This document shows, piece by piece, positions 27,729 through 38,785 of a DNA stretch of 64,000 nucleotides. The DNA lies in contig HG738138.1 in NCBI GenBank assembly GCA_000499405.2, positions 2,604,001 to 2,668,000 of the forward strand. Reading direction: 5' to 3'. The position numbers were made by a program, and so were the translations under genes. Positions within the stretch are counted from its first letter, which is position 1. Each line of letters starts with the position of its first letter. The notes beneath the pieces are model-generated. The model ran no database searches, had not been told where the DNA came from, and saw nothing but the letters and a program-made list of their open reading frames with translations. The DNA comes from Onchocerca volvulus. Its lineage: Eukaryota > Nematoda > Chromadorea > Rhabditida > Onchocercidae.

Positions 27729-27805
27729 GTATTTCACGGGTAATTTTGTAATTTTATCCATATTTCACGGACAGTTTTAAAAGTACGCGTATTTCACGGA
27801 TAATT
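27729..27805. repeat. Three spaced copies of a TATTTCACGG motif
   Basis: The decamer occurs at 27730, 27761 and 27790, spaced 29-31 nt, each followed by a related AT-rich segment. It lies about 120-195 nt upstream of the cdgs-1 start codon and could be a decayed minisatellite or a repeated binding site. Confidence 0.7.
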
Positions 27806-27923
27806 CTTCAATTTGTTAAGTTTTCTCGTAATCATTAGATTGCTTAAATTGTTAAGCAATCAAAGAGTTTTTATAGATCAGCAATAATTGATTAGTTTTA
27901 CCTCGTTTCTTTTTCGAGTGGAT

Positions 27924-30900
27924 ATGATGGAAGAAAAATCTATCCGTCAACGAAAAGTCGAAACAATTGGTAGAAGTGATCCGAGCAGTGGAGATGTATC
28001 GTTTACTCTACAGAAAACTGACGTTCGAGCTACGTCAGACGAAAGTGATGCAGATGGCCTCATTGATGGTGAAAGGTAACAGGATGTTTAGTAATCTTTG
28101 CCTATTTTGGGTTGCAAATAGTTGCTATGTTTGAAATCTTTATTTAGAAATCTTCGCTGTGCGGACAATCGCTATCAGAATTACACTCCGCCAATATTTA
28201 CTCTTTACAATGCGTAGTCTTCCTGAAAGATGTTCGTGATGTCAGCCGTATGATTCCCTTAGTAATTTCAAGAATTGTTTGTTTATTTAAAATTTCATCT
28301 ATTATCAAATCTTTAAATTCAACTATTTGCAGCACCAAAGCTACCGAAAAGTGAGTTTTTCTTTCGTTAAAATGATGCAGTGTTGATGTTGTGCTTTATT
28401 AACTGATTTGTTGTGTTTTGTGAAATCATATTTTTTCCATTTGTGATTAAAAATAAAAATATAAAGAGATATAATCTTTTGCAGGGTATCACAGCTAACG
28501 AAAGATTTGCCACAAGGGTCTGATCATTTGGGGACATTAATCGATCCAATTCTTTCACCTTTGCCACCAAGGTATGTCTTTAATAGATCAGTTAACTTTG
28601 GGATTGGTTGATTTACTTCTTCACCGAAAAAGATGAGCTACTCAAATTGCAATTTTGGTTCCTCTCAAGGATCCTAAGAATTTGTCTGATTGCAATTATA
28701 CCCACCACTGAAAAGCTTGCTAAATGATCAAATTATCTGCTAACTAAAAAGGACAAGAATTTCCTTGTTATTTATTTTCAGATGGCGGAATTGGATTGTG
28801 CGCGGTATTTTCTCTATCATTATGGTTTCTCTATTCTCTGTAATCATCAAAATGGGAGCTACGTGGCTTATGGCTTTGGTAAGATTTGCTTTTTGTGACC
28901 ATTAAAAAATGCTATTACTGGAAGACTTATTGAATGATGCGAAATGGTTTAGGTATTTGTCATACAGTTCTGGTGTTTCTATGAAATCATTACGATTGGT
29001 TTGGCAATTTATCGTCTGTATTCCTTACCATGGTTTCGCGCACTTTCATGGTATTTTCTGCTATCATCAAATTACTTTTTCTTCGGTGAAAGCTTAATCG
29101 ACTATTGGGGTATCTTGTTGAGAAAAGATGTACGTATTTTTGCATTTAATTTCTTTAATAATGCTTTTCTAGGAATGCTCTTCTGCAATTTATTCTTTAC
29201 AATCCTTTTATCGTAACGGTCTGCTCTTCCAGGAAATGAATTTACGTATTTGAATTCTATTTGTTTTAGCTATTATAAAATTACTCTCAGCAATAATTTT
29301 GTTTCTCACTGCAACAACCTATTTTTGGAACCAGTTCATTCAAATCTATGGACTCTTTGTATATAAACTATAGCAAATATATGGATGAAAACACATGATT
29401 TAATGTTTGCGTTGTTTCCTTAATCCGTAATTCGAGAAATTGTCTTTTCTTTAATGTTTGCTGCAATGTGCGTAATTTTCAGCAGTTTTTACATTTCTTG
29501 GTAGCACATCATCGTTTGATTAGCTTCTCCCTATACTGTATAGGTTTCGTGTGGTTTGTTTTATCATTGCGAAAAGGTTATTATCTGCGACAGTTTTCAT
29601 TAGTAAGTTTTTACTAATAATATGCTGTTTTCTTCTTAAATCCAGACATTATTTCATCATAATGTGGAAATTTAGATTATTAAGTAATGTCGAGGTGAGG
29701 TTGATTATTACATGGGAACTTCAGTTTGGCCTAATAGATATTGCTACGGGAGATTGAGAATTGAGAAAACCTAGGTAATCTGAATCATTACAGCCGAACT
29801 GTGGCGTGAAGGAAATGGAGTCTTTAATGATTGACATCCTAAAATTTCCTTACTTGATAAAGTTCGGTGTCTCCTGTCGCTCTAAATAATTGATCTTAAT
29901 GTTCCTGCTGATTTTTTTTTTCCTAAACTAGCAAAGTCACTTGGCTTTCCTTCAAAACCGTGAACTATCGAGTATGGTCCAGACTGAAGGATTTAATGTT
30001 ATTCGAAAGATTTAAAGTTATTATCGAGTAATTAATCTCGATTTCTAATCTTTCGTGACTTTTGGGACTGTTCTACTTTCTTTTCAGTTCGCTTGGTCGC
30101 ATGTAACGCTCCTACTGATTGTTTCACAATCATTCCTTATCATCCAGAATATTTTTCAAGGGCTTATATGGTTTGTTCTTAGTCCTATAAATTTTTTATG
30201 AATTATCGTTTTTCTTGCAGTTATGAACTCACTTATGATTTGTAGCATTTCCATAAAATCATTCTAGGTTTCTTGTTCCGGTTTCAATGGTAATTTGCTG
30301 TGATATTATGTCATACGTATTCGGTTTCTTCTTTGGAAAGACACCTCTAATAAAATTATCTCCGAAAAAAACATGGGAGGGTTTCATTGGCGGTGGTATC
30401 AGCACTGTTGTATTCGGCTTAATAGTAAGTTGTATTGCATAAAACTAAAATTAACGTGCAAGTTTTGCGGGATTTTTGAGGTGCTACAAATTACCAAGAT
30501 TGTCAGACTACTGTAGTTCATATCCCAGTGGTAGTATGACTGCAAATTGGACAACTGTGCCTATCGGTTAAATTTCATTATCCGTTTTTTAAATATATTC
30601 CTTGGAGTACACTATTCCAATATGAATTGTTCGGTATATCATAAGCATTATTGTTTGTCAGTGTTATTGTATCGAAATCAAAATTAGCTAGTTTTAATCT
30701 GAATTTTTCGATTTAATCTGAAAAGTTATAATAATAAAAAAAATCACTGGGATCCATTTATACATGTGCTATATTTCAGCTTTCTTACTGTCTTCTTCAT
30801 CATCCCTTTTTTGTATGTCCTTTGGAAGATTATACAGTGGAAAACTACAACTGTACCATTCCATCATCATTTGTTCTAAGGTTTGCTATAGATTTTGTGT

Positions 30901-31610
30901 AGCGCAAGCTGTAATCATTGTTTTGGATAGCGCAAATTATAATCATTTGTGCCATCCTTTTAGAGAATTTCATGTCGCTCGCCCGCTTTCTATCATCTTA
31001 CAACTGATGCAGAAACCTCCAACATTTCAAATCTATCCTTTCTTGCTTCATACGATTGTAATGGGCCTATTTGCTTCCATATTAGGTCCATTTGGTGGAT
31101 TCTTTGCAAGCGGTTTCAAGCGAGCTTTTAAAATTAAGGTATTGTTTTATTGCTTCCTAGAAATTCTAGATGCATTTGGTTCTGTTATTTGTTGATGGAA
31201 TTAATGCAAATATTGGTTGGTGAGTTTTGCAGGATTTTGGTGATGTGATTCCTGGACACGGTGGTTTGGTGGATCGCTTTGACTGCCAACTTCTTATGGG
31301 AACATTTGTGAATGTTTATATTCACACTTTTATCAAGTTAGTATCTTTATAGGTGGAATTGTTTTTTAAATCCATATTCAGCAAAAAAGTGCAGAAGAAA
31401 GCTTAGGATGTATAAATTCTTGCATTTATTTGGAATTTCTTAATGTTTTTTTAAAAAAAAAGTAAACATATAATCCTCATTTTAATTTTCAGAGTTCCAA
31501 ATCCGTCAAAGCTTTTGCAACAGATTTTTTGGCTTCCAGTGGATGAACAACTTTACATTTTCCAATCTTTGCGTGAACATCTTTTCCATGAAGGGCTGCT
31601 TGATACCTGA
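27924..31610 (+). CDS. cdgs-1: CDP-diacylglycerol synthase (phosphatidate cytidylyltransferase)
   Basis: Twelve exons: 27924-28075, 28333-28350, 28485-28571, 28782-28878, 28953-29129, 29483-29602, 30088-30170, 30268-30424, 30780-30880, 30964-31138, 31233-31336, 31493-31610; 462 aa. The enzyme makes CDP-diacylglycerol from CTP and phosphatidic acid, feeding phosphatidylinositol and related lipids at the ER. The hydrophilic N-terminus (1-85) is followed by several membrane helices from about residue 90. The metazoan CDS hallmark [12 protein letters not shown] is in exon 8. The family signature spans residues 380-406 ([10 protein letters not shown] then [17 protein letters not shown]), with the Lys-Arg, Lys-Asp, His-Gly-Gly and Asp-Arg-x-Asp residues all present. 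The C-terminal [11 protein letters not shown] motif is also typical. Length agrees with animal CDS1/2. Two tandem ATGs (27924, 27927) compete as start. Exon 2 is an 18-nt microexon whose removal keeps the frame, and a 66-nt phase-compatible cassette may lie at 28148-28213. Confidence 0.95.
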
Positions 31611-34600
31611 TTTGAGCTGGATGTTAAAAATGGATCTGTTCAAGGTTTTTAATGTATGCTGGAAAGATAAAATGCCTATAGTGATAAAATATGACAAGAA
31701 ATTATTCTTCAAATGCAGGCAAACTATTCTGGAATGTTTTTGAAGTACGTTTTTATTTCTATCTGCTAAATTTAGAAATGAGAATGATTATATTAGAATG
31801 TTCATAATGTAGGAGTACTTTTAAAAAATTGTATCAGCAGAACAGTCAAGCATTATCATTTTATTTTTGAATTATTTGTTTACCAGTTGTATATTTTATT
31901 TTATGTTGTATATGTTAGACAGTAATACAGTGTGTAATATTATTATGCTCTTTGTAGGCTAAAATAATATTCTTATAGATATATCATGTAGTATTTTGTT
32001 GCATTTTATTGTAATGTACAGATAACTGTTTTTTCACATCGTCTGCTTCAAACACTTTTTTTTGAATAATTTAATTGGGATTCATTCACTTTTTTTGTTT
32101 TTCTGTTATTTACAAAATATTATATATTTGTCGTCTTGGTCTGAATTGCTCTTGAACGATCCTACAGTAAATTATAATGACAATATTTTCCATTTTTCAT
32201 TGTATGAAAAAGAAACTTAGTGTAAAATTGTATATATATATATATATATATCAATTCTTATGGTGGTTGTTACTTTGTTGTGCTTTGTGTGTTTCATAGT
32301 GATTGAGTAACAACGACTTTTTTTCGACATATTTTCCACTATTTATTTAATATGCATTACCCATATAATTTGTAGTTTGTGTATGCTTAAGATTTTACTG
32401 ATATTTAGAAATATTTGTTTTTTGTTATCATTGTGGAAATCATGCTCTTGTTTTTGCTACGTTTAAACTTAAATAATCTCCTAGAGTTTGATAACTAAAT
32501 TTGGAAAGTTATTAGCATCTGAAACTGTACTTTCTTAGATAAAAAGCTTTGCTCAAGTTCAAATATATTTAATTAATTTGTCATTAAGTCATGTAGATTT
32601 CTAAATTTTATCGGTTTCAAATTATTTCAGTTCATAGTAAATTCTATTTAAATTTGGTTCATATTGCATGGCATTTGCGTGCATATTTCTAATACTCTTG
32701 TGATGTTTTCGTGTAAAACTGTATGTGTAATTTTTTCTGCTTTCTAAGATTTAATGAAGTTTTATTGTAAATGTATGCATTTGCAATGGATTAATGCTAT
32801 ATTTTTCGGTAATATTAAAAGGCTATGCCGAATGAAGTAGTTGGAAGTCCATTCTTCGTAACGTTTTGTTGATCTAGTTATGGAAAGGACATACTCAAGC
32901 GAAAAAGATAGAGGTAAGTAGATCAGAAGATTTGGATTTTTTCTATAAAAGAAAGATCAGAAGAGTACTTGTGTCATCTAATGCATTGAAAATATTTTTG
33001 GGATTTCCTAAACGATCTGAATTTTTTTTTTTTTTTTTTTTTATTCAATTGATTCTACCGTCGAAATATTTTTTAAGATAGTTTTTATCATTCCTATTGA
33101 TACTATAAATTAAGCATGATATCAAACTAGTTTGAAATTTTATATGCCGATATCTGCAAATTACAAGGAAGTATTTTCGTAGTTGTAATTTTTTTTTGAC
33201 GATAGCTCAAGAAAGAAGTTTTTAAAACATTCATATGGTACGTAAGGTACATTCAAACAACAAATAGTAGAATAAAAGTGAGTGTTGACATAAGTATTGT
33301 GTATTTTACCTCTGTTATCGATGTATACGTCAAGTATTATCAAGTATTTTCTTATTTATGGAATTGAATTTACATTTATATATTGTGTTTAGTTATCGAA
33401 TTTCTCTACTGAATCATGTTATCAGACTAGTTTTTATCAATGTTGCTCTTGACAGAAGAATAGCAATTTTAATATACTCGGGAAATATGCCTTTTTTAAC
33501 CTGGCTTATATAAACAATTTCAACAAGTTCTTCACTTGATTCAACATCTTTTCTGCTACAACATCCATTTCTTTTCAAATCTCAAGCCAATTACTTAGTT
33601 TTTCATAAACATTTGTTCTTGTCTTTTCCAATCTATATACTCTCATAATTTTATTTTGACAACAGAACAAACAGATTAATCTTAGAATAGTATCCCTTCT
33701 AGTATTAAAGTAATTGTACAGTACAAGATACGATCAATATATTTGAACCGTATGAAAGATTTCTTAAATTCGAAATATTAATAATAATCAACAAAAAATA
33801 TTAATTTTATTTGAATTTACAAAATTTTTGGAAAATAAAAAAGTCTTATGCTAAAAATATGCATTTTATAATTCGATTAATCATTACAACTGGTTTTTGA
33901 TTTGTTAAGATAAAAGGAATTACATTAATCAATGCGATAGAATTGATTCGTATTTTTATTTTTCTTCTGATTTAACAGGCCTGATATGTCATTAATACTG
34001 ATTGTTATTTGATTTGATATTTTTTAAATTTTAAGCTTTTTTTTTTTTTAAATTTTCTTTCAAATGAAATTTATAAATATACCGTTGCAGATTAAGCTGA
34101 AATTTTGTCTCTTTTAAAGATAAAAATTCATTTGATGCATGACTGATTTGGAGAAGTCAAATGTTTGGAAAGAAATACACATTAGTACAGAGAACAAAGT
34201 ACAAAGGTAAAGAAGTGTAAAATTTATGCTGCGTAACTTTATTTTCGTTCCTATCAATCAAATCTTTATGTCACTGTAAAAAACTTTTGGATCAATTTAA
34301 CGATTGCATTTACTCTATTCTTTCTGATTACATTTCGAATTCTTTGCATTAAAGTACTTAATTAGAAATAATTGACTTCGAAAAATACGAATTCATACGG
34401 TTGGGTCAATGAAATCGTAGTTTTATATTTTTCTTAAAAGTGGCAGAGTTTTTAACGATATTTTTGTGCATCAAATGTGTAATAAAGAATAGTTTTTAAA
34501 AAAATATATATATTATCTTAGAACTGAAGATCTCAATCTTTTAAGTAAGAAATATTTGTAAACTGAGATCGGAATTTATCGAATTTTAAATTTACTATTT

Positions 34601-34818
34601 GCTATAATTATAACAATTGTATAATCATAGCTTATCACCATCTTTCAATAATGATAACCATGAGATACTTGCATCTGCATAACTATCAAAATGTTTTGCA
34701 AAAAAGTCTCTACGATGATGATTTGTACGAATATTTTAAATTATGATATTAATCAAATTTGAATTTTGGAATTTTAAAATTTTATTCTCCAGATTCTACA
34801 CCATTCTACATCAACAAT
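31611..34818. other. Intergenic region between cdgs-1 and the carrier gene
   Basis: No exon chain is seen. It holds the 3' UTR of cdgs-1, a TA dinucleotide tract (about 32230-32251), a 19-20-base T run near 33022, and the promoter of the downstream carrier. The AG at 34791-34792, 26 nt before the carrier ATG, is a candidate leader acceptor. The gap is too long for a typical nematode operon, where genes are usually 100-400 nt apart. Confidence 0.6.
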
Positions 34819-36407
34819 ATGTCAGAATCGAATAATGCAAATTACGAGATTTTCAAAAATTTTGTTGCTGGTGGTGTTGGTGGTGCATTTTGCGTGACAA
34901 CCGGGCATCCTTTTGATACCGTAAAGGTACGATTACAAACGATGCCAAAAGTGGTACCTGGAACACCGCCGTTGTATGCAGGAGCGATAGATTGCGCAAG
35001 AAAAGCCATTGTTAAGGAAGGATTTTTTGCATTATATAAGGTTTGTTGCTGCTATTAGTCCTAAAGTTAAATACACCTGTGACAGGTATATAAATTAGTA
35101 ATATGCTGGTTTACAAAATTTCTTCAGAAATCTTTTTCACATTTTGTCATCTTAACTACCAAATTTATTTTGACATAATACCTCAGGAAGATTTATGCAA
35201 GTTTATCATCGTATTTTCAATTTATACGAATTTTCGGTTATTCCTATCATATTGTATTTATTTATATTTTAGGGTATGAGTGCTCCAATTGTTGGAACTA
35301 CACCTTTATTTGCTGTTTATTTTGGCAGTTGTGCGCTTGGTAAATGGTTGCAGCAAACATCACCGGATCAAGAAATGACATTCGTCCAAAATCTCTGTTC
35401 AGGTGGCCTTGCTGGTATTTGCACAACTGTAATCATGGTACCTGGTGAACGTATTAAATGTTTGTTACAGGTTAAATTATTTATTTTTATAAGAAAGTGC
35501 CAATTTGCAGTTAGAAACTAAAACTTGTATTTTTTAAATTTTATTGGCTTCATTTTTTTCTTCATTATAACGAAATATTAAAATTTCAATTTTCACTAAA
35601 AATTCCAATTTTTCAATACAGCGATTTTTAGCAGATTGTTTGTGACAGTTGTCCAATCTATTTTAGGTCCAGCATTTAGGTCCAACAAATTCTTCTGCAG
35701 TACATTATAATGGACCAGTTGATGTCGTTCGGAAATTATATAAACAGGGTGGCATACGTAGTATTTACAGAGGTTCAATGGCAACTTTACTTAGAGGTTA
35801 AGGGTTAAAACTTTCATATGTATAAAGTAGTGTTCCCTTTAGGTCAAAATTGATTATTTATGTCCTTTCCTTTTTCCGCCTCTTAAAAATGATAATTTTA
35901 TATTTCTATTTGTAAAATAATAATATTAACCATTAATAGCTTTTATTTCATTTCAAATGTTTTTATGTTGATGAAAGCTTGTTTTTTTTCTTTTTGCAGA
36001 TGTTCCAGCTAGTGCTGTTTACTTAGCCACCTATGAATATCTCAAGACATTGTTTGCGAGAGGTAGTACAACAAAAAATTTAAGTCCATTATCGACATTA
36101 GCTGCGGGTGGTTTAGCAGGTATTGCTAATTGGTCTATATGTATTCCACCGGATGTACTAAAATCGCGTTTACAAACAGCACCAGAGGGAAAATATCCCG
36201 AAGGTATCAAGATTTCTTTTTTTTGTTCATCGGATAGGAAAATGAGAGTTAATTCATGTAATTTTTTTTTTTTTTTTCAAGAGATAACCTCTAGTGAGAG
36301 TTTTCGCACATTATTGTGAATTTTAATTTTAAAATTGATGTACAATGAGCACTTTACAGTCGATCACTAATTAACGGTCTGATGCAGTTCTACCAATAAT
36401 CTCTTTC

Positions 36408-36438
<31 letters not shown>

Positions 36439-36666
36439 ATTAACTCAAGTTTTTGCGTCCTACTACAATTATTATTAATTTCAGTATTTTCTTTTGCAGG
36501 AATACGTGGTGTGTTTAAAGAAATGATGCGTGAAGAGGGTCCAAAAGCGTTATTTAAAGGTTTTACGCCGGTAATGTTACGCGCCTTTCCAGCAAATGCC
36601 GCATGTTTTATGGGATTTGAGTTAGCTTTAAGCTTTTTTCAATTTCTGGAAACACGTGGATCATAA
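34819..36666 (+). CDS. dif-1: DIF-1/CACT-type mitochondrial acylcarnitine carrier
   Basis: Five exons: 34819-35040, 35273-35470, 35667-35796, 36000-36203, 36500-36666; 306 aa. A mitochondrial inner-membrane carrier (SLC25) that probably exchanges acylcarnitine for carnitine, bringing fatty acids in for beta-oxidation. In C. elegans dif-1 is needed to maintain tissue differentiation in embryos. Three tandem repeats of about 100 residues each carry the carrier signature: [10 protein letters not shown] (31-40), [10 protein letters not shown] (131-140) and [10 protein letters not shown] (233-242). Glycine-rich helix starts ([25 protein letters not shown]) and the matching YxG/FKG motifs of each repeat are also present. 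Length is that of the family. The ATG at 34819 gives the expected short N-terminus without a presequence. Exon phases 0, 0, 1, 1 close to a single frame. Ornithine-type carriers are related, but the repeat-2 and repeat-3 motifs favour the CACT/DIF-1 branch. Confidence 0.95.
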
Positions 36667-36751
36667 TTCCTGGCTGATCTAGCTAATTTATCGATTAAAA
36701 AAAAAAAAAATTATAATATATGCATGCCTAAATTTTCTTCTTTGCATTTAT

Positions 36752-36788
<37 letters not shown>

Positions 36789-38785
36789 CCGAAGATCATA
36801 AATTATCACTGATAATTAATTTTGAATAATGACTGAAATTTCTTCCAAATTTCGGAATTTTTGAAATTTTTCAACTGACGAAAAAGATAATGTTCAGCCA
36901 ATATTTATAGTGAGCATGTATACAGACAGTCGAGCTTGATATTTTACTGATGAAATATTACTTTCTCCTTTTTCATATTATTGTTCCATTGTATAAGTAT
37001 ATGTGTGCCTTTTTTGGATGCTATTTTTTTACTGTAGGACAACACTCAACTTACGCTCAAGAATGTAAATATAGAGAAAAGAGAGGAGTTTTCATATTTT
37101 CTAAATCTTTAGAAAAATATGTAATTTTGACTCATTGAATTAAGAATTCTAAAGTTAGTGTTAATGAAATTAAAATGTTCAGAAATTCTATCTCAAAATT
37201 TCAGATACAAAAATAATTTCTCAGGGAAATGCAGTATTTCTCAGGAATTGCAGTATTTTATTAGGAAAGCAAACTGACTAATTTTATCGATATTATTTTA
37301 CGTCACAAATTTTGGATGACAGCAGAAGTTGCTTATATTTAAATGTCTATGTATATCGATTTTCAGAATTCATAGATTTATTTTCACTTTAAATGACAGC
37401 ATATTTCTCTTATTGTTCAGTTTTAAGGTTAAATTTGTAAGAAAGTCAGGGCATGTATTTATTTCAAATTAGCTAACTGAACACTTTTATTTTCTTGTTT
37501 CAAAATTTCTTCTGATAATTCCTCTACTTTATTTTGCATCATTCCTCATGTCCATTTGAATACGATCGTTAAGATCGTTAAGATTTTAATTGACCTCATG
37601 ACAAATCTTAAAATTTTGTTAACATTTCTGTTTGACTGATAATAATAAACGTTATTTGTTAAATATTTACAATCATTTTGTCGCAATTTGCTATTTCTTT
37701 AATATGTAATCATTCATGTCAAATTCTGACGCTTTGATGAATATGCTGATTTGAAATTTGAAGAATTCTATTATAATTTGAAAGAATTGATCAAGATTAC
37801 CGTCATTTATGAACAGTGTAAAAAATTCCCCCACAAAATCGAATTTTTATATTACCAAATTATAAACATATGTTAGAGGTGAAATCAGATAAAATTGTCA
37901 ACAAATTTTGTCCATATGAAGTATTGCGAGTGTTTGACGAAGAAGAAAAGCCAAAGGATTAAGAGCCTATTATTTCATAAATGTGCAGATGGATTTGACC
38001 TTGGATTTTGTGTAACCTTTCTTTTGTATCATTGTGGTCAGTTTTATTGTAATAACCAAATGTTTATTGTTATGATTCCTTTGTGCAATATATCTTTGAA
38101 ATACCGTAAGCTTTATGCATACATAATTGATTGCAATATTACTGGAAATAATATCGAAATCATGACGATAGAATCGAATTTGTTATCACTGATAGTTGTA
38201 TCAATTTTCCAGGGACTAATTTTTTTTTTTTTTTTTTTTTTTTTTGTTTTTTACATTTCGTTTATTCGAAGTACGATGATAAAATGACTGATAAGATTTG
38301 TATTATTTGTAGATTTTTCGATACTTCCTCAAGTAAACGTTCAATTCAATATTATTCTATTTACATAATTCTTTTCGATTGGAAACATTCATCTGAATTA
38401 TTCTAGATCAAATTAATTCAAACTTCTCAATAAATCATAATTCTATCAGAGCAGTTTGGAATAACTCTTTGCTTATTATTTAAAATTCTATTTTTGATAA
38501 TACTGTAATTATCATTCGAAATTATAAGTCAGCCGAATTATTTCAGTTAAATCTTATCTAAGAATTCTTCCTTACATATATGTATATATGTGTTTTCTTT
38601 CTTTTTTTTTTGGCGTTACATATAAAGAAAATATTTATTCATAACATTAAGATGAGAAAAGTGCCAAGAATGAGATTAAATAAATATTCAGAAAACCATT
38701 GTACGATTTGATAACAAAATTTGAATTTTCATATGAATTAATTGCGGCATATGTTACGTTAAATGAATCGAATGGAATCTACGAT
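36667..38785. other. Intergenic region between convergent carrier and caveolin
   Basis: It holds the 3' UTRs of two convergent genes. A TA dinucleotide tract spans 36755-36784 and a T run of about 26 bases starts near 38220. On the minus strand an AATAAA (plus-strand TTTATT, 38634-38639) lies about 150 nt past the caveolin stop and is its likely poly-A signal. A 130-codon open frame at 37895-38287 has no family resemblance and ends in a T run; I do not call it a gene. Confidence 0.6.

Larger units (their letters stand above)
25060..27923. other. Shared upstream region of divergent ric-3 and cdgs-1
   Basis: These 2.9 kb lie between two divergently transcribed start codons and should contain both promoters. 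A ric-3 splice acceptor (minus strand, 25073-25075) sits 13 nt upstream of its ATG; TTATAG at 27871-27876 lies 47 nt upstream of the cdgs-1 ATG. A less AT-rich block spans about 27060-27340, with stops in all frames that I checked, so it is probably regulatory or 5' UTR. Short repeats lie at 27464-27529 and 27729-27805. Confidence 0.6.

Noticed and set aside
37895..38287. 130-codon open frame on the plus strand
   Set aside because: No recognisable domain or splice context, its C-terminal part is a T-run poly-Phe stretch, and it lies in the shared 3' flank of two convergent genes. It is probably chance in AT-rich DNA.
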